DNA from: Oscillibacter sp.
GTDB lineage: Bacteria; Bacillota; Clostridia; Oscillospirales; Oscillospiraceae
NCBI GenBank assembly: GCA_003539495.1
Contig: DPPB01000034.1
Location: forward strand, 1-61,623
DNA length: 61,623 nucleotides
Reading direction: 5' to 3'
This document shows, piece by piece, positions 16,134-24,468 of the stretch. The notes under the pieces were generated by a model. That model was not told where the DNA came from. It searched no databases and saw nothing but the letters and a program-made list of their open reading frames with translations. The stretch's first letter is position 1; every line of letters starts with the position of its first letter. A program made the translations under genes and the position numbers.

Positions 16134-16868
16134 ATGTTCAAGGCTGAAAGGGCCATCATCATGGCGGCAGGCTTCGGCAATCGGATGAAGCCTGTGACAC
16201 TGGTTCGGCCCAAGCCCCTGGTAACGGTCAACGGTGTGCGGATGATCGACACCGTGATACAGGGCTTACACCGCAACGGGATTAGGGATATCTATGTGGT
16301 GGTGGGGTATCTGAAGGCGCAGTTTGCCGGGCTGGAGCGGGAATACCCCGGCCTGCAGCTCATCGAAAACCCCTATTACAGCACCTGCAACAACATCTCC
16401 TCCCTGTATGTGGCCCGGGATCACATCGAAAACGCCATCATTCTGGACGGTGACCAGATCATCTATAACCCGGATATCCTGGCCCCGGAGTTCAGCCGCT
16501 CCGGCTACAACAGCGTGTGGACGGACGAGCCCACAGGCGAGTGGCTGCAAACGGTGGAAAACGGCATTGTGACCGCCTGCAGCCGGACCGGCGGCAGCGG
16601 CGGCTGGCAGCTGTACAGCATCTCCCGCTGGTCGCCGGAGGATGGCCGGCGCCTGCGCCGGCACCTGGAGATCGAGTTTGAGGAAAAGCAAAACCGGCAG
16701 ATCTATTGGGACGACATCGCCCTGTTCTGCTATCCGGAGGAATACCGTTTGGGAATACGCCCCATGCATAAGGGGGACGTGATTGAGGTGGATGATTTAA
16801 GCGAGCTGGCCGCTCTGGACGCCAGCTACAGGAAATATGAAAAGGAGAAAAATAATGGAAATGGATAA
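16134..16868 (+). CDS. LicC-like nucleotidyltransferase (CTP:phosphocholine cytidylyltransferase family)
   Basis: A 244-aa single-domain NTP transferase. It has the signature AIIMAAGFGNRMKPVT, the catalytic RPKPLVTVNG and an acidic metal site in ILDGDQ. It is paralogous to the middle domain of the preceding fusion protein, with the same VVVG and NNxSLYxAR segments, so two such enzymes are encoded side by side. It may activate phosphocholine or a related phosphorylated amino alcohol. It starts 2 bases after the fusion gene and overlaps the transporter gene by 14 bases. Confidence 0.85.
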   Translation: MFKAERAIIMAAGFGNRMKPVTLVRPKPLVTVNGVRMIDTVIQGLHRNGIRDIYVVVGYLKAQFAGLEREYPGLQLIENPYYSTCNNISSLYVARDHIENAIILDGDQIIYNPDILAPEFSRSGYNSVWTDEPTGEWLQTVENGIVTACSRTGGSGGWQLYSISRWSPEDGRRLRRHLEIEFEEKQNRQIYWDDIALFCYPEEYRLGIRPMHKGDVIEVDDLSELAALDASYRKYEKEKNNGNG

Positions 16869-18399
16869 GACCGCCTCTCATAAGCGAGGTCAGATAGATT
16901 GGATGATTACCCTGGTCCCCCTGGGGCTCATTTTGGCCCTGTGCATCGTGTTCTTTTTTGCACCGGAGCAATCCAACGCCGTATTGAGCCAGGTGCGCTT
17001 TTTCTTCGGTGATACCTTCGGCGTATATTATCTGGTCATCGGCCTGGGCATCTTCCTGCTGTCGCTGTTCATCGCCGGGTCCAAATATGGAAGTATTGTT
17101 CTGGGCGAGCCCAATGAAAAGCCGAAATATCCCTTCTTCGCTTGGGGAGCCATGATGTTCACCTGCGGCCTGGCGGCGGACATCCTGTTTTACTCTTTTT
17201 CTGAGTGGGTCCTGTACGCCACCGACCCCCACCTGGCTGAAATGGGCAAAGTCCAGGAGTGGGCCGGAGTGTATCCGCTCTTTCACTGGAGCTTTATCCC
17301 CTGGGGCTTTTACTTGGTGCTGGCGGTAGCCTTCGGGTTCATGCTCCATGTCCGCAAGCAGAACCGGCAGAAGTATTCCGAGGCCTGCCGTCCCATCCTG
17401 GGCAAGCACACCGACGGCTGGCCTGGGCGGATCATCGACCTGCTGGCGGTATTTGCCCTGCTGGCCGGAACCGCCACCACCTTCAGCGTAGCAACGCCGC
17501 TGATGGGCTCTCTGATTTGGGAGCTGTTCCATGTGGAAATAGGCCGGGTAACCATCGATATCATCATCCTTTTCATTACCTGCTTTGTATATACATACTC
17601 CCTTCTGCATGGGTTCAAGGGCATCAGCAAGCTGGCCAATGTCTGCATCTACTTGTTCTTCGGGCTGCTGGCCTTTGTACTCCTGTTCGGCGGCGAGACC
17701 CGGTATATTATCGAAACGGGCCTGTCCTCCCTGGGCACAATGGTTCAAAATTTCATTGGCCTATCCACCTTCACAGACCCCCTCCGCACCTCCCATTTCC
17801 CACAGACCTGGACCATCTATTACTGGGCCTACTGGATGGTGTGGTGCGTGGCGGCGCCGTTCTTCATCGGCAATATCTCCCGGGGCCGGACGGTGCGCCA
17901 GACGATTCTGGGCGGCTACGGCTTCGGCGTGGGCTCCACCATCGTCAGCTTCATCGTGCTGGGCAACTATTCCATGGGGATGCAAGTGACCGGGAAGGCC
18001 GACTTCATCGCTCACTTTCTGCGCACCAATGACATCTATGGCATGATCGTAGAGATCATCAAGACCCTGCCAGGCGCGCCGGTGATCATGGTGGTGGTGC
18101 TGCTGACCATGATCGCCTTTTACGCCACCTCCTTTGACTCCATTGCCCTCACGGCCTCCTGCTACAGCTACCATCGGCTGGAGGAGGGCCAGCAGCCCCA
18201 CAAGCTGATCCAGTTCATGTGGTGTATCCTGCTGATTCTGCTGCCCATCGCGCTGCTGTTCGCCGAAAGCTCCATGACAAACCTGCAATCGGTGAGTATC
18301 GTTGCGGCATTCCCCATCGCCATCGTCATTGTGATGATCGCAGCCAGCTTCTTAAAGGATGCAAAAAAATATCGCGAGGAGCTCAATTTAAAAGAGTAA
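16855..18399 (+). CDS. BCCT-family choline/betaine/carnitine transporter
   Basis: A 514-aa polytopic protein with about 12 membrane segments. The aromatic substrate region WTIYYWAYWMVWCVAAPFF and the preceding GxGxG-like helix are characteristic of BCCT carriers, as is FYATSFDS in a late helix. It would import choline or another quaternary amine to feed the two nucleotidyltransferase/kinase genes before it, taking the place that LicB has in lic operons. The ATG at 16855 has AAAAGGAG upstream; an earlier in-frame ATG lies inside that ribosome site region. Confidence 0.9.
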   Translation: MEMDKTASHKRGQIDWMITLVPLGLILALCIVFFFAPEQSNAVLSQVRFFFGDTFGVYYLVIGLGIFLLSLFIAGSKYGSIVLGEPNEKPKYPFFAWGAMMFTCGLAADILFYSFSEWVLYATDPHLAEMGKVQEWAGVYPLFHWSFIPWGFYLVLAVAFGFMLHVRKQNRQKYSEACRPILGKHTDGWPGRIIDLLAVFALLAGTATTFSVATPLMGSLIWELFHVEIGRVTIDIIILFITCFVYTYSLLHGFKGISKLANVCIYLFFGLLAFVLLFGGETRYIIETGLSSLGTMVQNFIGLSTFTDPLRTSHFPQTWTIYYWAYWMVWCVAAPFFIGNISRGRTVRQTILGGYGFGVGSTIVSFIVLGNYSMGMQVTGKADFIAHFLRTNDIYGMIVEIIKTLPGAPVIMVVVLLTMIAFYATSFDSIALTASCYSYHRLEEGQQPHKLIQFMWCILLILLPIALLFAESSMTNLQSVSIVAAFPIAIVIVMIAASFLKDAKKYREELNLKE

Positions 18400-18425
18400 T
18401 TAGCGGAATACGAAGGAGCTTCCAA

Positions 18426-18467
18426 TAAAAGCAGGTCTGCGGCCGGTTGGCCGCAGACCTGCTTTTA
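18426..18467. terminator. Bidirectional terminator with GGCC-GGTT-GGCC cap
   Basis: Nineteen-base arms (18426-18444 and 18449-18467) close on the tetraloop GGTT, with A-run and T-run flanks. It separates the plus-strand transporter and minus-strand rnc. Terminators at 44193 and 44416 share the same cap. Confidence 0.85.
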
Positions 18468-18471
18468 TGCT

Positions 18472-19158
18472 TCAGTTCTGTCCCTTCAGCTTCTCCAGGG
18501 CTGCCCGGGCGGCGGATTGCTCCGCCTCCTTCTTGCTGTGACCGGTGCCGGTAGAAAACTCCTCCCCATTCAGCAGAGCCGCCGCCTCAAAGACCTTGGC
18601 ATGGTCCGGCCCGTCAGAGCCCACCATCCGGTAGTTCAGAGTAGAGCCGCTCTTGCGCTGCACCAGCTCCTGCAGCTCGGTCTTGTAGTCCCGGCGGCGC
18701 TCCTCCACGGCTTCCTCCCGCTCCTTATCCAGCAGCACCCGGTGAATCAGTGCCGCAGCGGCCTCCATGCCGCCATCCAGATAAACCGCGGCAAACACGG
18801 ACTCCGTGGCATCCGCCAGGATAGACGGCCGCTCCCGGCCGCCGCCCTGTTCCTCGCCCCGGCCCAACTTCAGATGCCGGCCTAAATCCAGGCCTTGGGC
18901 CACCTCGTGCAGGCTCTCCTCGCACACCAGCGCCGCCCGGATGCGGGTCAGGTCCCCCTCCGGCAGGTCCGGATGCTTTTTGTACAGGTAGTCTGCCGTC
19001 ACCACACCCAGTACGGCGTCACCCAAAAACTCCAGCCGTTCATTGCTGCGCATGCCCGCGCCGCGGTGCTCGTTGGCATAAGAGCTATGCTGCAGAGCGT
19101 TTTCCAGCAGGGCGCGGTTTTTGAACCGATAGCCCAGCTTTTCCTCCAGTGTGAACAT
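18472..19158 (-). CDS. rnc: Ribonuclease III
   Basis: A 228-aa RNase III. The catalytic domain has the signature NERLEFLGDAVLG, with the active-site acidic residues, and the second acidic cluster in ADATESVFAAVYLDGG. A double-stranded-RNA-binding domain fills the C-terminus (YKTELQELVQ to AARAALEKL). It cleaves double-stranded RNA in rRNA and mRNA processing. The ATG at 19158 follows GAGAGGAG; a long upstream in-frame extension crosses the intergenic repeat and is not coding. It is downstream of acpP, as in many Firmicutes, but separated by a 324-base repeat-bearing gap. Confidence 0.95.
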   Translation of the reverse strand: MFTLEEKLGYRFKNRALLENALQHSSYANEHRGAGMRSNERLEFLGDAVLGVVTADYLYKKHPDLPEGDLTRIRAALVCEESLHEVAQGLDLGRHLKLGRGEEQGGGRERPSILADATESVFAAVYLDGGMEAAAALIHRVLLDKEREEAVEERRRDYKTELQELVQRKSGSTLNYRMVGSDGPDHAKVFEAAALLNGEEFSTGTGHSKKEAEQSAARAALEKLKGQN

Positions 19159-19354
19159 AAAAAACTCCTCTCCACAGCTGAAAAAGGAAACCCCGGCGTG
19201 CCGAAAATGCCTTTTCGCCCGCCGCATAAGATTTTGCATCTTTGAAGAAGATGCAAAATCTATGGATCTGAATGGCGCAGGACACCCTTCTTGGGTTTCC
19301 CGCACACACCCTTCCTTACCGCGGCTGTAAATTCCCGCTTTTACAGCAGCCTGT

Positions 19355-19462
19355 CCGGCAAAAGGCCTCGCAGCCGAACAAGAATTTTCGCCCACGCACA
19401 TGTCGCGGGCGAAAATGATCTCATTTCTCGCGTCTGCGGACGCGAACTCTGCGAGGTCTTTT
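19355..19462. repeat. Modular intergenic repeat, copy A
   Basis: The 324-base gap between rnc and acpP holds no gene. It contains a hairpin with arms AGATTTTGCATCTT and its complement (about 19232-19264), a module CCGGCAAAAGGCCTCGCAG (19355-19373), and a core (19394-19462) whose 29 bases at 19428-19456 are identical to 44374-44402. The core includes the palindrome CGCGTC-TGCG-GACGCG and ends in GCGAGG plus a T-rich run. Confidence 0.6.
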
Positions 19463-19482
19463 GAACGGTGGGGTCTCTTTTT

Positions 19483-19731
19483 TCAACCGTTGATTTTATG
19501 GTTCAAATACTGCACGCAGTCCCGGACGGTCTTGAGCCCGGCCAGATCCTCCTCGTCGATCTCGCCTACGTCAAACTCCTCCTCCATGGCCATCACCAGC
19601 TCCACCAGATCCACGGAGTCGGCGCCCAGGTCATCCACGAAAGAGCTGTCCAGGGTGATCTCCTCCGCATCGATGGCAAACTGCTCGGCGATGAGGTCCT
19701 GCATCGTTTTGAAAATTTCCTCTGCTGTCAT
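19483..19731 (-). CDS. acpP: Acyl carrier protein
   Basis: An 82-aa acidic four-helix protein. The phosphopantetheine attachment Ser is in GADSVDLVELVM near residue 39. It carries growing acyl chains in fatty-acid synthesis. AAGGAG precedes the ATG. It follows plsX in the order plsX-acpP-rnc and also has its own consensus promoter in the gap. Confidence 0.95.
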   Translation of the reverse strand: MTAEEIFKTMQDLIAEQFAIDAEEITLDSSFVDDLGADSVDLVELVMAMEEEFDVGEIDEEDLAGLKTVRDCVQYLNHKING

Positions 19732-19766
19732 ATCGAGTTTTTCTCCTTTCGGATATGTCTTGAAAA

Positions 19767-19795
19767 ATAATACGGCATCGGCGTATGTATGTCAA
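19767..19795 (-). promoter_or_regulatory. Promoter of acpP
   Basis: On the minus strand: TTGACA (19790-19795), 17 bases, TATTAT (19767-19772), about 35 bases before the acpP start. Confidence 0.75.
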
Positions 19796-19810
19796 TAGTC
19801 AAATAGGCAT

Positions 19811-20830
19811 TTACTGCTCAATTTTCATCAAATTCACATTTTCCTCAATTTTTTCAATAAGGCCGCTGCGGGCGAAGGCCGCCGCCTGACCGACGGCATT
19901 TTCAACGGCCTCGGCGTTGGAGGCCCCGTGGGCCTTGATGACGGCCTTGGAGATGCCGATGAAGGCGGTGCCGCCCACCTTATTGGGGTCCAGCTTGTCC
20001 TTGAAGGCGTTAAGGCCCGGCATCACCGCCAGAGCGGCCAGCTTTGTCAGCAGGTTTTTTTTGAACATGCTCTTCAGGGCCGACCCGGCAAAGGAGCCCA
20101 CACCCTCCATGGTCTTGAGCAGGATGTTTCCGGAAAAGCCATCCGTCACGATGACGTCGCAGCCGCCCTTGATGGCCTCCTTGGCCTCGATATTGCCGAT
20201 GAAATGCAGGTGTCCGGCGGCATCGGCCTCCTTCAGCCGGGCCAGGGTCTGCTTCTGCAGGTCTGTACCCTTGCTGTCCTCGGCGCCGATGTTCAGCAGG
20301 CCCACCCGGGGCCTCGCCAGGCCCAGCACCTGCTGGGCATAAAAGCTGCCCAAATAGGCAAACTGCACCAGGTACTCCGGCGTACACTCGGCGTTGGCGC
20401 CGCAGTCGATCAAAACAGCCTGTCCCGTGGTGGTGGGGATCACCGGGGCCATAGCGGCCCGGCGGATGCCGTGGATGCGCTTGGTGATAAGAGTCGCTCC
20501 GGTGAGCAGGGCCCCGGTGGACCCGGCGGAGACCAGCGCATCCGCCTTCCCCTCTCGGAGCATAGTCAATCCCACACCCATGGAGGTGTCCTTCTTCCGG
20601 CGGAACACCGTGGCCGGGTCATCGCACATATCCACTGTCTGGGAGGTGGGGACGATCTCCACCCCCTGGGGCAGCTCCCCTTGGCCGCACTGGGCCAGGG
20701 CATCCCGGATGGCGCTCTCGTCCCCGGTGAGGGCAATGTCCACGCCCCAGTGCTTCTGTCCGGCCAGGGCGCCCTTTACGATCTCCAGGGGCGCATTGTC
20801 ACCGCCCATAGCGTCTACAATGATCTTCAT
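19811..20830 (-). CDS. plsX: Phosphate acyltransferase PlsX
   Basis: A 339-aa protein opening with KIIVDAMGGDNAP, the hallmark of PlsX. Other family segments are ALVSAGSTGA, IDCGANAEC and DGFSGNILLKTMEG. It makes acyl-phosphate from acyl-ACP for phosphatidic acid synthesis at the membrane. Its start shares one base with the trmFO stop, showing tight coupling; acpP follows downstream. Confidence 0.96.
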   Translation of the reverse strand: MKIIVDAMGGDNAPLEIVKGALAGQKHWGVDIALTGDESAIRDALAQCGQGELPQGVEIVPTSQTVDMCDDPATVFRRKKDTSMGVGLTMLREGKADALVSAGSTGALLTGATLITKRIHGIRRAAMAPVIPTTTGQAVLIDCGANAECTPEYLVQFAYLGSFYAQQVLGLARPRVGLLNIGAEDSKGTDLQKQTLARLKEADAAGHLHFIGNIEAKEAIKGGCDVIVTDGFSGNILLKTMEGVGSFAGSALKSMFKKNLLTKLAALAVMPGLNAFKDKLDPNKVGGTAFIGISKAVIKAHGASNAEAVENAVGQAAAFARSGLIEKIEENVNLMKIEQ

Positions 20831-22140
20831 CAGCTCAGCACCTCCTCGCGCATTTGGTCAATAATCTGCAAAGAACGGGCAGAAAGCTCCGCATTCTTAT
20901 TTCGCTTCCCCTTTACCCTGTGGTCAAGGGGCGGAATGATACCGAAATTGATATTCATAGGCTGGAAAACGCCCACGCTTTCATTGCTCACATACAGGCT
21001 TAGGGCGCCGATGGCCGTCTCCCGGGGAAAGTCCAGGGGCGCCTGTCCCTTGAGCCGGCGAGCCAGCTCCACTCCGGCCAAAAAGCCGCTGGCGCAGGAC
21101 TCCACATAGCCCTCCACCCCGGTCATCTGTCCGGCAAAGGCAATGCGGGGCTGCTTTCTCAGCCGGTAATAGCGGTCTAAAAGCCGGGGGGAATCCAGAT
21201 AGGTATTCCGGTGCATCACCCCGTATCGCAGGAACTGAGCGTCCTTCAGGGCCGGGATCATGGTGAATACCCGCTTCTGCTCCGGCCATCTCAGGTGGGT
21301 CTGAAAGCCCACCAGATTATAGATGCTGCCCTGAGCGTTGTCCTTGCGCAGCTGCACCACAGCGTAGGGCTCCCGGCCGGTCTTGGGGTCTTTTAGTCCC
21401 CGTGGCTTCAGGGGTCCATAGCGCAGGGTGTCCTCCCCCCGCCGAGCCATGACCTCCACAGGCATGCATCCCTCAAAAACCTGCCCATCCTCAAACCCGT
21501 GGACCGGGGCCTCCCGGGCCTCCGTCAGGGCCTTCCAAAAGGCCAGATATTCGTCCTTTTCCATGGGACAGTTGATGTAGTCCGGGGTCCCCTTATCATA
21601 GCGGGAGGCGAAATACGCCGACTCCATGTCCACGCTCTCAAAGCTCACCAGAGGCGCGGCGGCGTCAAAAAAGCTCAGCGTCGTATTCTCCCGGCCCAGC
21701 AGCTTCAGCAGCGTCTCGGCAAAGGCATCGCTGGTCAAGGGCCCGGTGGCCACCAGCACTTCTCCCTCGGGAATGTCCGTTACCTCTCCATCGATGATTG
21801 TGATATTGGGGTGGCTGCGGATGGCCTCCGTAACCATTCGGGCAAAGCCGTGGCGGTCCACTGCCAGGGCGCCCCCGGCGGGAACCCGAGTGGCGTCTGC
21901 ACAGCGCAGGATCAGGCTGTCCAGCCGCCGCAGCTCCTCCTTCAGCAATCCCACGGCGTTTTCCAGCTGATCCGAGCGCAGGGAGTTGCTGCAGCACAGC
22001 TCCGCATAATATTCGGTTTCATGGGCAGGGGTCTTTTTCTCCGGCTTCATCTCCCGCAGCGTCACCCGGATACCTCGCTGGGCCAGCTGCCAGGCGGCCT
22101 CGCTGCCCGCCAGGCCCGCGCCGATCACCGTTACTTCCAT
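20830..22140 (-). CDS. trmFO: Methylenetetrahydrofolate-tRNA-(uracil-5-)-methyltransferase TrmFO
   Basis: A 436-aa flavoprotein with an N-terminal FAD dinucleotide-binding motif (VIGAGLAGSEAAWQLA) and conserved CSNSLRSD, TGPLTSD and GQMTGVEGYVES segments of the TrmFO/Gid family. It makes m5U54 in tRNA with methylene-THF and FADH2. It starts 3 bases after topA and overlaps plsX by 1 base, within a long minus-strand operon. Confidence 0.96.
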   Translation of the reverse strand: MEVTVIGAGLAGSEAAWQLAQRGIRVTLREMKPEKKTPAHETEYYAELCCSNSLRSDQLENAVGLLKEELRRLDSLILRCADATRVPAGGALAVDRHGFARMVTEAIRSHPNITIIDGEVTDIPEGEVLVATGPLTSDAFAETLLKLLGRENTTLSFFDAAAPLVSFESVDMESAYFASRYDKGTPDYINCPMEKDEYLAFWKALTEAREAPVHGFEDGQVFEGCMPVEVMARRGEDTLRYGPLKPRGLKDPKTGREPYAVVQLRKDNAQGSIYNLVGFQTHLRWPEQKRVFTMIPALKDAQFLRYGVMHRNTYLDSPRLLDRYYRLRKQPRIAFAGQMTGVEGYVESCASGFLAGVELARRLKGQAPLDFPRETAIGALSLYVSNESVGVFQPMNINFGIIPPLDHRVKGKRNKNAELSARSLQIIDQMREEVLS

Positions 22141-22143
22141 GGC

Positions 22144-24459
22144 TTACTCCTTCTCGGCGGTTTTCTTCGTCTTGGCGGCGGATTTACTCGCCGCCTTCTT
22201 TGCTGTTTTCGCCGGAGCCTTGGCGGCGGATTTCGCCGCTGCCTTGGTGGTCTTGGTCCCGGCCTTCTTCGCGGTTTTTGCGGTTTTCTTTTCGGCGGTA
22301 TCCTCCGCCTTTTTGTGGTAGCCCCGCTTATCCTCCGGCAGGAAGTTGGAGCACTCCGGATTGATGCAGAAGGGCTTGTTAAAGCCCCGGCCGGACTTTT
22401 TGAACATGGTTTGGCCGCACACAGGGCAATCCTCCTTGGTGGGTACATCCCAGGTGCGGAAGTCGCAGCGCTGGCTCTCGTCGGCGGCAGTAGAGCGGTC
22501 GCAGCAGTAGTAGGTATATTGCTTGCCGGTCTTTTGGCTGACGCCGGTGCGCTTCATGAGCCGCCCGCCACACTTGGGGCAGCGGCCCGGCATCTGGACA
22601 ACCAAGGGCTTGGTAAAGGTGCACTCCGGGTATCCAGGGCAGGCCAAAAAGCGGCCGAAGCGGCCGGTCTTGACCACCATGTTGCGCCCGCAGATGTCGC
22701 ACTTCTCCTCGCTGACCTCGTCGGGCACCTTAATATACACGCCCTCCATGTCCTTCTCCACTTGGTTGAGATTCTGATCGAAATCGCCGTAGAATTCTCT
22801 CAGCAGAGCCTTCCAATTCTTGTCGCCGGACTCCACCTCGTCCAGCTCCTTTTCCATGTTGGCGGTGAATTTCACATCCACGATCTTGGGAAATCGCTGG
22901 CACATGAGGTCATTGACCACCGATCCCAGGGGGGTCATGCGCAAATACTTACCCTCCTTGACCACATACTCCCGGTCCAGAATGGTGGATACCGTGGGGG
23001 CGTAGGTGGAGGGGCGGCCGATGCCGTTTTCCTCCAGGGCGCGGATAAGGGACGCATCCGTAAAATGCGCCGGGGGCTGGGTGAAATGCTGGGCGGGCTC
23101 CATCTTTTTCAAATCCACCGCTTCCCCCTGCTCCAGGGGCGGCAGGGCCGGCTCCTTGTCCTCTTTTTCCTCATCCCGGCTCTCCTCGTACACGGCGGCA
23201 TAGCCGGCAAATTTCAGGCTGCTGGCGCTGGCGCGGAAGCTATGTGTCCCGGCCTCCAACTCGGCGGAAACGCTGTCATACACGGCGTTTGCCATCTGGC
23301 TGGCCAAAAAGCGGCTCCAAATCAGCCGGTACAGCCGATACTGCTCTCCGGTGAGATCGCTCTTCACCTGCTCAGGAGTCAGCGCCACATTGCTGGGACG
23401 GATGGCCTCGTGGGCGTCCTGAGCCCCGGCCTTGGCCTTATACTGGCGGAAGGTGTTGGGGCGGTAATTGCTGCCGTAGCGGCTGTCGATCAGCTCCCGG
23501 GCGGCCACCTGGGCCTCGCGGGAAATGCGCAGGGAGTCGGTACGCATGTAGGTGATGAGACCCACGGCGCCCTCGCCGGTAATCTCCACGCCCTCATATA
23601 GCTGCTGAGCGATGGCCATGGTGCGCCGAGGGGTCATGTTCAGCTTGCGGGATGCCTCCTGCTGTAGGGTGGAGGTGGTGAAGGGGGGCGATGGCGAGCG
23701 CTGCTTATCCGCCCGCTTCACGCTCTTGACCGTAAAGGGCTGGGCCTGCACCTCCCGGCAGATCTCCTGGGTCTCGGCCTCGGAGGCAGGCTCATACTTC
23801 TTTCCGTTTTTTCCGTAATAATGGGCCTTGAACACGGCCTTTTCGCCCTGCTTCGCCAGGTGTGCGTCCAGTGTCCAGTACTCCTTGGGGATGAACTCCT
23901 CTATTTCCTTTTCCCGCTGGGCCACCAGGCGCATGGCCACCGATTGCACCCGGCCCGCGGAGAGGCCCCTGCGAATCTTCTTCCACAGCAGCGGCGAGAG
24001 GCGATAGCCCACGATGCGGTCCAGCACGCGCCGGGCCTGCTGGGCGTCCACCAGGTCCTGGTCGATGTGCCGGGGAGCGGCGATGCTCTCCTGCACCACC
24101 TTTTTGGTGATCTCATTAAAGGTGACCCGGCGGGTCTTGGCGTCGTCCAGATCCAGCAGGTATTTCAGATGCCAGCTGATGGCCTCTCCCTCCCGGTCCG
24201 GGTCGGTGGCAAGATAGACCATGTCAGCCTTGTCCGCCGCCTTCTTCAGCTCCCGGATGATCTCCTCCTTGCCCTTAATGGGCTTATAATCCAGTTCAAA
24301 ATCCTTGTCCACATCCACACCGATCTTGCTCTTGGGCAGATCCCGCAGATGGCCCATGCTTGCCATGACCTCGTAATCCGGGCCCAGGTATTTGCCAATG
24401 GTCTTGGCCTTGGCCGGGGACTCCACGATCACCAGGTTTTTTGCAGCCTTTTTTGCCAT
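22144..24459 (-). CDS. topA: DNA topoisomerase I
   Basis: A 771-aa type IA topoisomerase. The Toprim domain starts LVIVESPAKAKTI and has DPDREGEAISWH. The active-site Tyr is in TYMRTDS near residue 305. Three C-terminal zinc-finger-like modules (CDICG...CPGYPEC, CPKCGG...YYCC, CPVCG...CINPEC) are followed by a roughly 50-residue Lys/Ala/Thr-rich tail that probably grips DNA. It relaxes negative supercoils. It starts 9 bases after dprA. Confidence 0.96.
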   Translation of the reverse strand: MAKKAAKNLVIVESPAKAKTIGKYLGPDYEVMASMGHLRDLPKSKIGVDVDKDFELDYKPIKGKEEIIRELKKAADKADMVYLATDPDREGEAISWHLKYLLDLDDAKTRRVTFNEITKKVVQESIAAPRHIDQDLVDAQQARRVLDRIVGYRLSPLLWKKIRRGLSAGRVQSVAMRLVAQREKEIEEFIPKEYWTLDAHLAKQGEKAVFKAHYYGKNGKKYEPASEAETQEICREVQAQPFTVKSVKRADKQRSPSPPFTTSTLQQEASRKLNMTPRRTMAIAQQLYEGVEITGEGAVGLITYMRTDSLRISREAQVAARELIDSRYGSNYRPNTFRQYKAKAGAQDAHEAIRPSNVALTPEQVKSDLTGEQYRLYRLIWSRFLASQMANAVYDSVSAELEAGTHSFRASASSLKFAGYAAVYEESRDEEKEDKEPALPPLEQGEAVDLKKMEPAQHFTQPPAHFTDASLIRALEENGIGRPSTYAPTVSTILDREYVVKEGKYLRMTPLGSVVNDLMCQRFPKIVDVKFTANMEKELDEVESGDKNWKALLREFYGDFDQNLNQVEKDMEGVYIKVPDEVSEEKCDICGRNMVVKTGRFGRFLACPGYPECTFTKPLVVQMPGRCPKCGGRLMKRTGVSQKTGKQYTYYCCDRSTAADESQRCDFRTWDVPTKEDCPVCGQTMFKKSGRGFNKPFCINPECSNFLPEDKRGYHKKAEDTAEKKTAKTAKKAGTKTTKAAAKSAAKAPAKTAKKAASKSAAKTKKTAEKE

Positions 24460-24468
24460 AATGCTCTG

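Noticed and set aside
21499..23601. A 700-codon plus-strand frame
   Set aside because: Antisense to trmFO and topA, which have full family motifs.
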